A stretch of 64,000 nt of DNA from Epiperipatus broadwayi. Its lineage: Eukaryota; Onychophora; Udeonychophora; Euonychophora; Peripatidae. Shown one piece after another: positions 24,230 to 33,830 of the stretch. The stretch covers positions 2,413,877 through 2,477,876 of the forward strand of contig JAQFVV010012508.1 of assembly GCA_028023455.1 (NCBI GenBank), in the 5' to 3' direction. Made by a program: the position numbers and the translations under genes. Each line of letters begins with the position of its first letter. Within the stretch, counting starts at the first letter, position 1. The notes beneath the pieces were generated by a model that searched no databases, had not been told where the DNA came from, and was given only the letters and a program-made list of their open reading frames with translations.

Positions 24230-25228
24230 TTGGACCAGTTCGCTCCAAATAGCGTTAATAGTAGAATGATAGCAGAATGGACTAACGCAGACTCTGGCTA
24301 TAGAATCTTTAAAAATTGGATAGGAACCAAATGGCTCGCTAGATGTCCTCCCTACCTAGATAAAGGATTGTGGAAAGTACGCGAAAGGCTATCCGTAAAC
24401 AAAGGCTGTATATTGATGGATGACAAAGTGCTAATACCTAGCGATGGACACGTAAAAATACTTAGATTACTACATCAAGGTCATCCAGGAATAGTTAAGC
24501 CCAAAATGTTGGCACGCAGCTATGTATGGTGGCCTGGTATAAATAGAGACCTTGAACTGTACATTAAGAAGTGCGAAGATTGTCAAATCACAGCTGACCA
24601 ACCACCAAAGAAATATATATCGTGGCCTATGCCGGAGAAGCCTTGGGAAAGAATCCACATTGACCATGCTGGTCCATATAAAGGACATTATTACTTGATA
24701 GTAGTGGATTCATATAGTCGATGGACTGAATACCGAGTTGTAAATAACATTAGATCATCAGTAACTATAGAGAAACTTAAAGAAATATTCGCTACACACG
24801 GAACACCAGAGATCCTCGTGTCAGATAATGGCACTGCTTTCTGCTCAGAGAAATTTGAAAATTTTATTAATGAATGGGGAATAAAACACATAAGATCGCC
24901 AACGTATCACCCTGAGTCCAATGGAATTGCTGAGAAGGCGGTCCAAAGTATGAAAAAAAGCTTAAGCAAAATTAAAACTGAAAACATAAACAAATCTTTA
25001 TTTGAAATAGCGTTTCACCAACATTGCACGCCATCTAGTGCCACCGGGAAAACTCCAGCTGAACTTCTGTTTCAAAGAAAAATACGAAACAAATTATCAA
25101 TCTTGCTGCCTCCCAGACAAAAAAGTAACGAGAGAGTAATGGGAGGAAAAGAGTTCAAAATAGGCGATATTGTTTGGTCACTAAACAAAAATAAAAAGAC
25201 TTGGGGGAAAAACAACCATGACAAGTAA
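24230..25228 (+). CDS. Gypsy integrase, long intact frame (part of pol)
   Basis: A 332-codon uninterrupted frame. It carries the N-terminal zinc-binding HHCC motif (His82, His85, Cys115, Cys118) and the catalytic DDE core with Asp145 (IHIDHAGP), Asp199 (VSDNGTAF) and Glu235 (NGIAEKAV); the last two are exactly 35 residues apart. The GPY/F-type C-terminal region begins near residue 305 (KEFKIGDIVW) and runs into a stop at 25226. The ATG is not a natural start: integrase is cleaved from a pol polyprotein. All catalytic residues are retained. Confidence 0.9.
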   Translation: MDQFAPNSVNSRMIAEWTNADSGYRIFKNWIGTKWLARCPPYLDKGLWKVRERLSVNKGCILMDDKVLIPSDGHVKILRLLHQGHPGIVKPKMLARSYVWWPGINRDLELYIKKCEDCQITADQPPKKYISWPMPEKPWERIHIDHAGPYKGHYYLIVVDSYSRWTEYRVVNNIRSSVTIEKLKEIFATHGTPEILVSDNGTAFCSEKFENFINEWGIKHIRSPTYHPESNGIAEKAVQSMKKSLSKIKTENINKSLFEIAFHQHCTPSSATGKTPAELLFQRKIRNKLSILLPPRQKSNERVMGGKEFKIGDIVWSLNKNKKTWGKNNHDK

Positions 25229-25535
25229 AATTGCAAATCAATTAACGGAAATTGAAACTGATGGTAGTGTAAAACTGCGGAAACACAAAAATCATTTGAG
25301 AAGATGATATCTCCCAATAGTAAATAATGGAAACGAGGAAGCACCAAACGGCAACAACATGGAAGCTTCAACCAGTCTGGGGATTGACAATCCCGAAGTT
25401 GAAGAATTGCCAACAGATAAAAACCTTTCCGAAGCTGAGATAGCCACATCGAAAACACCATCAACAGACAGCAAAGACCGCCAGCAACCGGCAAGGACTA
25501 GAAAATCCACCGTCTCATCTCAAAGACTATGTTAG
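25229..25535 (+). pseudogene. Gypsy pol C-terminal tail
   Basis: Downstream frames read KLRKHKNHLRR, then a hydrophilic Asn/Glu/Ser/Thr-rich linker, and finish with RQQPARTRKSTVSSQRLC and a stop near 25535. A chromatin- or DNA-contacting basic tail ending in an Arg-rich patch is usual for this group. Two frame changes separate it from the integrase frame. Confidence 0.65.
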
Positions 25536-25551
25536 GTGAAAAACCATACTT

Positions 25552-25568
25552 CTGGAGTGGGGGAGGAG
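25552..25568 (+). other. Polypurine tract
   Basis: TGGAGTGGGGGAGGAG-type purine run ends exactly at the start of the 3' LTR. This is the plus-strand primer site of LTR retrotransposons and confirms the LTR boundary. Confidence 0.85.
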
Positions 25569-26191
25569 TGCAGTATTCAAGGTCAAGATATACATATGTA
25601 ATGTATAATGAATATGTAAAATAATAATAATAATTGTATAATAATAAGAGAATGTAAAATAAGAATAATAATTGTATAATAATAAGAGTACAATAATAAA
25701 TGTAGAATAAAAGTAATAACTCTAAAATATAACGAATATGTAAAGTAAGAATAACTGTATAGCAATTATGTATAACGATTGTGTAAAATTACAATGTTGT
25801 TAAATTATAGAAAGCTCAGCTGACCTTATAGGGTCAGAAAACTGTGTAAAATACCATATATGGTGAGAAATGTAAAAACACTGCGTGTATGTGAAAACAC
25901 CATATATATGGTTAGGAATGTAAAAGACTCCAGAAGTCTTGAGGGGTATATAAACCCCCATAACCTGATCTAATTGTTCTGAGTTTTAATTATAAGTCAG
26001 AGACTCCTGCCTCTGTAAGTCCAAAAGCAGGACTAGGGTATTTATATGCAGGTCACCACGACCTTTTATTATTTTATTACGCCTTATAATAGGCGATGTA
26101 TATAGTTAAAATTATTCGTATTAAACTATAATCTTACCATCTCAATTCTGCCTTTGTCCATTTATTTACTTGCTGGTTATAAGACATAGCA
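25569..26191 (+). repeat. 3' LTR of Gypsy-type retrotransposon
   Basis: Starts TGCAGTATTCAAGG and ends GACATAGCA, followed by the duplicated target CTCTT (26192-26196). Relative to the 5' LTR it has an extra AT in the CCATATATATGG palindrome, an extra AG near 26000 and a 6-bp insertion near 26092. TATA box at 25947-25953. Confidence 0.95.
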
Positions 26192-26196
26192 CTCTT

Positions 26197-26750
26197 AATA
26201 TTAAATTATATAAAATTGGGTTTATTTTTATACAAATCAATTAGAAAAGTGATTTTTATATATTTTATGTATATTTTGGAATTAAATATAATGAAAATAT
26301 TTGTTGTAAACTTAGTCTATTATACTAACATATATACATGCTCTATTTTCTCATTGACATAGAAAATTGATCATGTAAGATGGGCATAAGATGAATTAAA
26401 ATACAGAATTTAAATTTTAAATGGTTATTACCCAATCACAGAATCGTGAAAATAATTAATTTTTAAAAATATATTGTTAATTCTTCTATAAGGAACCACT
26501 GACTCCTACCGCAGGAATGCCACCATATTTCGGAACCCATTATTGCCCCCCTAGCAGGCTTCAGTGCCCACTGGTAGGGCAGTACCATCTACTTAGGGGA
26601 CTATAAGTCTAAGTGTTGACTAATTTTAATGAATGTATATATATAGTTCTAATATTTGTTTTTTTTTTCATTTTGGCTTATCGTCTAGGCAAAAATACTT
26701 AAATATTCTTTTATCTTCCAATACTAGGGGGAGGGGGAGATGAATCTGAT
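26197..26750. other. Unrecognised AT-rich stretch
   Basis: No gene recognised. A short segment at 26505-26590 (CACTGACTCCTACCGCAGGAA ... AGTGCCCACTGG) is less AT-rich and may be the edge of a DNA transposon, but no matching end was found. Confidence 0.35.
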
Positions 26751-26756
26751 TAGAAA

Positions 26757-26848
26757 CTGAAAAGATTTTCAAGTTTACGCAGTCTGGATTCAAACTCAGA
26801 CCATTTTAGTACTATCAGTAGATGTGCTATCATCATAAGACTTGGGGG
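26757..26848 (-). mobile_element. tRNA-like SINE fragment
   Basis: The minus strand reads ATGATAGCACATCTACTGAT (A-box-like) and then GTCTGAGTTTGAATCCAGAC, a convincing B box with its T-arm. A G-rich tract follows on the plus side. The head has decayed beyond recognition of the parental tRNA. Confidence 0.45.
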
Positions 26849-27483
26849 GGAGGGTGAATATGTGTATACATATATAAGCATAGAGATAAAATTAACAAGA
26901 TGTAGTTGGATCTGATTTAAAGGAACAGTTACAAAATAATTAGGATCATTAGCTTGTTAAATTGATATCAGTATTTACATATTACTATATATAAATAATT
27001 CTGAGGAAGTATTTCTTGTTTAGTTTTAAATTTTAAGCATTTTTTTTTGCCTCAGGTGATGCTGATAATAACAACAGAGAATGACTAATAATAACAGTGC
27101 CCTGAAAAATGAAGTCTAGAATTAGACTATACAATAATTATTATACAAATTTAGATTAATTAAAAATATTTATCAAGTTTGTTTATTACTTTTATAATAC
27201 TTTTACCATCTTTTTAATAAAAGTTATTTTAAAATGTGCAGATTGAATAATTACAAAATGTTTTTAAATAGCAATAATTTAAATAGTTTATTAAATTTAT
27301 TACTTTTTAACTAATACTTATTATATATACAGTTTACAATTGAACTATATATACAAGAATAAAATAAAATAATTGGTATTTCTGCAATACTTTTCTAAAT
27401 GTAGCAGGAGACCATTATTCATATCAGTAATTATTTGTACTCTGCATATATCTAGAATTATAACTGAATATCTAAAATAGTAC

Positions 27484-27560
27484 TTCCCAAAACAGTGAGA
27501 CTGCCTCCTAGATGGGACTGGAATGATTCAAAGGAGCAATAGTAGACTCAGATTTAATGA
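27484..27560 (+). mobile_element. Possible hAT terminal fragment
   Basis: TACTTCCCAAAACAGTGAGA, then GCCTCCTAGATGGGACTGGAATG and AAAGGAGCAATAGTAGACTC, resemble the end of Charlie-type hAT elements (TTCCCAAAGTGGG...CCCCCTGG...GGAATGATTCA). No second end or transposase was found nearby. Confidence 0.3.
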
Positions 27561-27867
27561 GGTATGTTGAATAAAAATAGACAATGGAAGCATAAAGAAT
27601 TGTGAAATATCTGTTATATAGCATAGAGTTAAAAATCATAGTGTTTATTTCATGTTCCAAATAAACACAAAATGCAAGTTAAAACCAATCGGTTGATAAA
27701 TCTACCAACTGATCTGATCTTAAGTAAGTTGACATATGAGCATTATTGCATATGTTCTTGCAAGCGCTTTTCAATGGGACGACTAATCAACTCTGCTCTT
27801 AGGAAAAAATGGAGAAATCTGTAGGAACCTCATAGATAAGTATATGAAATTTCTATTGATTATTGCC

Positions 27868-28012
27868 TGTGGCAGGATGGCTCAGTTGGTTAGAGCATTA
27901 TCTTAAAATTCAATACTCAAGAATCTAAGGTTCGAATCCCATGCTAGTACTGTCACTGGTCAGGCCAGCAACACTGGCAGAAGAGGAGAGAATAATACCT
28001 CTCGAAACGTTG
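27868..28012 (+). mobile_element. tRNA-derived SINE with hammerhead-like tail
   Basis: The head has a clear A box (TGGCTCAGTTGGTTAGAGCA, 27878-27897) and B box (GGTTCGAATCCC, 27929-27940) spaced as in a tRNA, but the acceptor arms do not pair well, so it is not a functional tRNA. Forty bases later comes the hairpin motif annotated at 27978-28010. The combination suggests a SINE that has taken a Penelope-type 3' end. Confidence 0.65.
27978..28010 (+). ncRNA. Hammerhead-like hairpin, Penelope-type variant
   Basis: Reads CAGAAGA, stem GAGAG/CTCTC with an AT-rich loop, then GAAACGTT. Compared with the CUGANGA - helix II - GAAA core, U4 is A. ACGT after GAA is self-complementary, as in Penelope-associated variants that lack a real stem III and are known to cleave as dimers. 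Confidence 0.4.
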
Positions 28013-28044
28013 TGCATATGCTGTTTGATGTGCTATTCCTAACA

Positions 28045-30750
28045 GTTAAATGTATTTGGAATATTTAAACAAAGTTGAATCTTTCTGAAGACATTCAATA
28101 CTCATATTAGATGATGGAAATAGTCCAATATAAAAATGCAACTCCCCTATTACTATTTAGTTGTTAGGTGCAACCAAAATTAAAGGGCTAAATTAGGTAA
28201 TGATAAATCACATAAATATAGCAGATAGAATAAGAATTCAAGGTACAATTGAGGTGCACAGAGCCTTTTGAAGGATTTTATCATCGGTAGAAGGATTCAT
28301 AAGTAAATACAATATTTGATTCTTTTAATCCATGAATTGAAATATTGGTTAATGAAGCAATGTTTAGTATATCAAGGAAGTCATTGTGGCAAGATCAATC
28401 CACATAGAGCATCACAGGCAATATGATTTAGTGTCCGAGGTACTGTTTTGAAAATGGGTTTAGGATAGTTAGTAAGATTTAACTCCATAAATATATTGGA
28501 AGGTTTAGAACAAATCTAGTCGACCCCATTATCGTGAACTGGCAACCTTTTTTTTTTTTTTTGGCAAATTGGTTTACATTGCTGTTTTACTGAGCAGATG
28601 CATTCAGTGACTGAATTAGAGTAATAGATTGAGTATTGCATTTTTAATGTTTACTAGTCTTTTGAAGAAAATAATGTGAAGTTTTAATTTGAGAATTCTG
28701 TGTGGTTCATTGCCATCGTTAACAATCAAAAAGCAAATATGACACATTAATTGGATTATTTTCCTCAAAATTGCCTTTTTCTGATTCTTTTATACCTTCG
28801 CTGATTCTAAATGTATATTTAATTCCTATATTCCTAATGAAACTTCATTATTATTTTGACACGGACTGTCACATGTTTTTTTTTAATACTCAAATATGTT
28901 CAGAAATTCTTTTTTACAGTGGATTCAATAACATGCCCCAATAATATGTCAACTTTGAAAATCTGAATTAGCATTTTTAATGTTCAATGGCTGTTGAAAT
29001 TTAAGAAGATTAATACTTGTTTTTAAAAACTTTAAACATTTTTTAACAATCTTGTAGAATATAAATACATAATTCTTCCAACAATGTCTCTTAAATATAT
29101 ATATTCCTACCTACAGTACTATCCATATCTCATTATGTTGAGCATATCTGCATTCATATTTTTTTTATGAAATTTTTGTGCCTAAACAGCATATCCATGA
29201 TAGTCAAGTTATTGAGTCTGTGCTGCTACTTACCATTCACAACTGCCTTTTTTTTTTTTAAATCTAAAAAGCAACTACATTTCACATTCTCTATCTGGCC
29301 GTTAATTAAGCTAGGAATTGCAGAAGACTGTTCTTTAATCAATGCTGATGAAGGAAAGAGTTGAGACTTTTTTAACATAGATTTTGCAGGTAGATCATTT
29401 TTAAGCCATTTTTCCTAGGCCCTTCCATGGTCATCTTAAGAGTGGTCGAAATCTAATAAAGGTCTCAAACATAAAACCATTTGCTGAGTAAAGCTCTTGA
29501 TCCCAATTGTAGTTCCAAATCTTTTTTTTACTGATTGTATTGTCTTGTTGAAAATCACAGCCAATAATAAATCATGATTTCATTCTCTATGCTGAGAGCT
29601 TTTTCATATACAAAAGAATGAAAAGAAAAAAATCGGAGTCAAAAGTGTTATGCAAATGATTGCATGTACACACAATCTCATGACACAGTTAGTGCTGAAA
29701 GATGGTCGATATTTCGAGAAGTGCATTAAACTGAATTAAATGAATAAAATTTTGATGAACTGAAAGAAAAATGGGGCAAAAATGAGAGAACGAGTCAATA
29801 GAAAAGACAGACTGTGTTAGAAAGGATACTTATCCTTTGGTGATTCAACATCTTAACGTTCAACGCAACAACAGATATTCATGAATAGGCACTACTTATT
29901 GTTATTATTAGTTAACTCATATTTGGTTGTTTTATTGTCTCCAATTGTGAGTCTTATTGGTAACCGGAGTTCATCAGCAGTCAATGCTATGCTGAAAAGC
30001 TTTCTAGTATAAAGAAAGCTCTTTAGTCTTAAAGGTAATGTGGGGAAAAATTTTCTGATTTGTCTTCATGTGTAATGAGTCTAATTCAATTAAAAATAGA
30101 ACATTGATTAGTAATTTTTGCAGAAGAGAAATGGGTAGGTAAAATCAGAATTTGATCTGTACATATTTGGTTAAAATAGTTTTGAAGATGCCATAGAATA
30201 TAGTCAGAAATTACCATAATTACATCAGAATTAGAATTGGTTTTAATATATTAAATTGTACTTGAATTTAGCTTTTTAGCTAATACGTTATGTTTACTGC
30301 AATGTTAAAACTGGCAGCAACTTTAGCATTTAGAATATTTATGTAATAAAGGATAATTGTGATGTATACCATAATGTCACCGTGTTCCATTTACAAGTAA
30401 TTGTTTAGATATTTTTTTGAAAGGGTAACATTACTGAAAATATTGATGGTAATATTCTTGCACCCTTATGTCTGATTGATTACTCTCTGAATTGCTATTT
30501 TACAGTATTTTTTAGCACTGGTTAAGAGATGTTTTTTTTTTTTTTTGGTAATTACAGTAATTCTAATTTCAACGGTACTTGGATTATTTGCCAATTTGAA
30601 ATTTTTGATAAAAATCTGCATAATTTTTTCTCCCAATTTAAATTGAATGTATTTAAATTTTGCTACTCTTTCTTATTGCATTGCCAAATGTATACCATAT
30701 AATACTAAATCATCCATGCACTTTTGAATTTAGCAGTTGAAGTTAGGGGA
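28045..30750. other. Unrecognised AT-rich stretch
   Basis: No recognised gene or repeat family; ordinary AT-rich sequence with T runs. It could be intronic to the terminal exon at 31146, but no upstream exon was found. Confidence 0.4.
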
Positions 30751-30760
30751 TATAAAAGTT

Positions 30761-30789
30761 CTGAAGAAGATTGCTGAGGCAATCAAAAC
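30761..30789 (+). ncRNA. Hammerhead-like hairpin, Penelope-type variant
   Basis: CTGAAGA is a valid CUGANGA core; it is followed by a 6-bp stem GATTGC/GCAATC with a TGAG loop, then AAAAC, in which G12 of GAAA is replaced by A. Same stem and loop as 2012-2040. Confidence 0.4.
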
Positions 30790-31102
30790 TGTAAATTGTA
30801 AAAGAGGTTGGTAAGTAAAGCATTGTGTAACAGTAGTAAAGTGCATGGATGATTTAGTATTACATGGTATTTAAATTTTGCTAATGATAATAATATGAAT
30901 TTGATAAACTTTTGAGATTTGTAACTTGTGGTTAAGACCTGTAGAGGTCCCTACCTTCGTATTTTCAAGCGCACATGTTTAAAGGTTTATTGCCTTAGTA
31001 AATATTACTTACGTAATCAATGTGCGTTAAATAAATTTATAATTACAACTTTGTTAACTGTTATTTTAAAATTTATTGTTTATTAGTTTGTATTGCCTAT
31101 GG

Positions 31103-31145
31103 TAATTTTTTTAAAAAAGTAAAAATTTCTTTGTTTTTATTGTAG
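31103..31145 (+). promoter_or_regulatory. Splice acceptor with polypyrimidine tract
   Basis: A T-rich tract (TTTCTTTGTTTTTATTGTAG) ends in AG at 31144-31145 directly before an open coding segment. This is a strong eukaryotic 3' splice site and the main reason to accept the exon that follows. Confidence 0.6.
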
Positions 31146-31226
31146 GCAAAAGAACTTGAAGATTGGGCAGCCAAAATGAACGCACAATTTGAAGAAATAG
31201 AGATGCACGAACTAAGTATTGAGTGA
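31146..31226 (+). CDS. 3'-terminal coding exon, possibly CHMP4/Snf7-like
   Basis: Directly after a good splice acceptor, 26 codons read AKELEDWAAKMNAQFEEIEM plus six residues (HELSIE), then TGA; the other two frames close within a few codons. The charged, helix-prone tail and locally higher GC content stand out from the AT-rich surroundings. From memory, KELE(D/N)WA followed by M resembles the extreme C-terminus of animal CHMP4/Snf7 (ESCRT-III), where the last helix binds ALIX; the extra residues here are not typical. Poly(A) signals follow at 31396 and 31502. No upstream exon was found in the window, so introns would be long. The exon call is fairly good; the family call is tentative. Confidence 0.5.
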   Translation, partial: AKELEDWAAKMNAQFEEIEMHELSIE

Positions 31227-31395
31227 TGTTTATATACTTCTGTAAATATTCTGCTTACGATATTGTGTTCTGTATATAAATAGAGAGACTAATTTGCGAG
31301 GAATTTATTACTTAAAATTTGAAAATAGCTTCTAGGATTATGTTTTCTCAGGTTTATTAATATATACTTTTTTCTGATGCTACAAAAGATTTAAA

Positions 31396-31401
31396 AATAA
31401 A
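31396..31401 (+). terminator. Poly(A) signal AATAAA
   Basis: AATAAA 170 bp after the stop of the terminal exon, followed by a T14 run and TG-containing DNA. A second AATAAA at 31502-31507 could be an alternative site. Confidence 0.45.
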
Positions 31402-31572
31402 AACATTTTTTTTTTTTTGCAATGTAATGAATTTTCTGAGTTAAAATGAACCAAATATTATAGTATATATTTATGTAAGTATATTGGTCTTCACATATGT
31501 AAATAAAAAATATTAAATAATCTTTAAATAGTTACTAAAAGATAGTCTTATCCAACAGACCATTCCTCTAGA

Positions 31573-31733
31573 TGAAGAGTGAAACGAAGGCATTTCCAGA
31601 TTTTCCGGCGGCTGAGGGTTTTTATAAGAGTGAAACGAAGGCCTTACTCACCAGATTTGCCAGTGACTGAGGGTTTTTATAAGAGTGGAATGAAGGCATT
31701 ACTAGGTTTGCCAGCGGCTGAAGGTTTTTCGCA
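31573..31733 (+). repeat. Three-unit tandem repeat, about 53 bp
   Basis: The unit (AGAGTGAAACGAAGGCATT ... GGCTGAGGGTTTTTATA) occurs near 31576, 31628 and 31682, with a few substitutions and a shortened third copy. An open frame crosses it, but no coding signal supports translation. It lies in the presumed 3' flank of the terminal exon. Confidence 0.8.
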
Positions 31734-31861
31734 ATATTTCATCTTTCTTTTATTCTTTAGCTAAGAATAGCAAATTATGTATTTAAAGATCAGTATTGTA
31801 TCCATGGTTTGGTAAGTTGGTTACCTGAAAGAATAATCTTAACTTCTTTGGAAATTATAAT

Positions 31862-31945
31862 TTCCAGGTTTTACTTAGCTGGATTTGAATGACAGATTAT
31901 GGATATCACATCAAGATGTGCTAATCTCTATGCTATGGGACCTTA
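31862..31945 (-). mobile_element. tRNA-like SINE fragment
   Basis: The minus strand reads GGTCCCATAGCATAGAGATT AGCACATC (A-box side), an anticodon-arm-like stem, and TCATTCAAATCCAGC (B box). Parent tRNA not identifiable. Confidence 0.45.
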
Positions 31946-32516
31946 CTGATGTCTACTTACATCGTGTTAATTTAAAAATAAAAAATGGGAGGCTTACATA
32001 TTTTAAATATTTAATCTAATTTTTTATAAAAATATTATAATTTTACGTAAAGATGGAATAGTAAAAGTAATTAAAAAATTTGTTATCCTTGAATAAATTA
32101 AAAACAAACATTATTTATTTTTTAAAAAAAAAAATGTTCAAATTTTGATAATTAAAAAACAATGCCATAGATGAATTAATTTTGATTAAACTTTGTATAT
32201 ATATTTAATTGTACATGTATGTGTTTATTAAATATATACACCATATTAATATTTTACATCACGATAGTCCATTGGTGTCACAAAAAGTATTTACAACATA
32301 AACATGATAAGCAGATGTTCTTTCCATCTTGTTACAAATCACTGCCGTCTAATACTGATATCGTTAAACAATAATTTCATTTGCTTATTTAATTTATTAA
32401 TACTCTAATATCTACATATATATATACTACAAATGTGTTTAAATGCTTAATACAAGTATTTTACAAATATTGAAATATTAAGGACATGGAAAAATCTGTT
32501 TTATTTTGTTTTAGAA

Positions 32517-32650
32517 AAATCACAGTCTACAGACAGTGACCAATGAAAATAGTAAACTAAACACTTATTGCATCTGACAGGGGAACCCTTTTTTGCAAAA
32601 AGTGTTTACGGTTTACTATTTTCGTTGATCACTGTCTATAGACTGATTTT
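32517..32650. mobile_element. Palindromic MITE
   Basis: The left arm from AAAAATCACAGTCTACAGAC to AAACACTT (32515-32569) pairs with a right arm from AAGTGTTTACGG to TAGACTGATTTTT (about 32600-32650), around a centre containing CAGGGGAACCC. A second copy of only the right arm occurs at 32858-32917, which suggests repeated local insertion or duplication. Confidence 0.75.
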
Positions 32651-32654
32651 TTTT

Positions 32655-33286
32655 AAGTTGGGATGAATAATAAGACAAGCTCTTCATGCCTTAGTGTCTA
32701 TAAGTCTAAATGAATGTGAAACAAATATAAGAATTATACATTTTTTATAGGATATATTATACAAACTCATCCAAAACATACTTTCCATTTTAATGTTTAA
32801 CCAAAAGCATACATTTAAAAAAAAGTTTTGCATTTAAAAAAGGGTCCCTTTTTAGATACAAAAAGTGTTTATAGTTTACTATTTTTATTAGTCACTGTCT
32901 GTAGACTGATTTTTCTAAAAAAAAAAATGAGAACAGATATTTCAATAAAATTATTAATTTGTAATATATATATATCCACAAAAGAAGTATTATTATAATT
33001 AGCTAAACTCAATCCTCAAAACTGTGGCCGAGTGGTCAGCGCAACTGCCTTATAAATAGTTGTAATGGGTTCGCTTCCCAGCCGATGCTTTGACACACGA
33101 ACAAAACTTTTTTTTTTAGACATATGTGTTTGGTTAAACATTAATGCAAAAAGTATAGTTTGGATGAGTTTGTATAATATATCGTATAAAAAATGTATAA
33201 TTCTTATATTTGTTTCACGTTCATTTAGATATATAGACACTAAGGCATTAAAAGCTTTTCTTATTATTCATCCCAACTTACAAACA
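32655..33286. repeat. Inverted repeat with about 160-bp arms
   Basis: Positions about 32655-32815 (from AAGTTGGGATGAATAATAAG) are the reverse complement, with scattered differences, of about 33120-33286 (ending TTATTATTCATCCCAACTT). The roughly 300-bp spacer holds the extra palindrome arm and the SINE at 33020-33118. Two short overlapping open frames over the right arm are by-products. Confidence 0.75.
33020..33118 (+). mobile_element. tRNA-derived SINE copy
   Basis: Plus strand: TGTGGCCGAGTGGTCAGCGC (A box), GGGTTCGCTTCCC (B box), CAGCCGATGCTTTGACACA, then an A tract interrupted by CTTTT. Same class II tRNA-like family as 17805-17911. It sits inside the spacer of the inverted repeat. Confidence 0.75.
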
Positions 33287-33585
33287 TTTTTAATTTATCA
33301 GTATCAAATAAATCAGGATGCTTATTAAGTGCAAATTAAAAACTATCATATAAGAACATTATTTTTATTATAAAACATAAAAGAATAAAATATAATATAA
33401 ATAACTAAATAAGTAAATAAAACAATAGTAAAATAAATATAACTAAATAAATACCTGATGTGAGCAACATTCTACACTCATTTTACTTATCTCAGAATTT
33501 TTTACTCATATTTTCGACCTCTAGAATTGGAAATTCCTCTATTTTCTTACAACAATAAATAAATGACTATCTGAAAGATTTTTTT

Positions 33586-33735
33586 TTTTCAAAAATTTTG
33601 GAAAAATGTTTTTTTTGGGCCCCCCCCCCCATTTTTTCTGTGGTTTATCTTTTTTATATATGGGGCTCTCTGGTTTGGGGTTTAAATCCCCTTTTTTTTC
33701 CCTTATATTGGGTTGTGTTGTGGTTATAAATATTA

Positions 33736-33767
<32 letters not shown>

Positions 33768-33830
33768 GATTTTGGTGTGTGTTTTGTTATGAGGATTTTT
33801 TTTTTTTTTTTTTTTATAAAAAAAACTGAA
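33586..33830. repeat. Homopolymer-dense low-complexity block
   Basis: Contains T8-T9, GGG/C11, several T7-T8 runs, a T29 run (about 33739-33767) and a T21 run (about 33796-33816), with GGGG and TTTAAATCCCC pieces between. The pattern looks like low-quality or collapsed sequence. Two open frames crossing it are artefacts of the runs. Confidence 0.7.

Noticed and set aside
25072-25510. Minus-strand frames of 140 and 72 codons
   Set aside because: Antisense to the Gypsy integrase end and pol tail.
27871-27950. Functional tRNA gene
   Set aside because: A and B boxes are good, but the acceptor and anticodon arms do not pair and the sequence runs into a SINE tail.
31579-31764. 61-codon frame across the 53-bp tandem repeat
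   Set aside because: The repeat unit is not a multiple of three in all copies, and there is no start, splice or family support.
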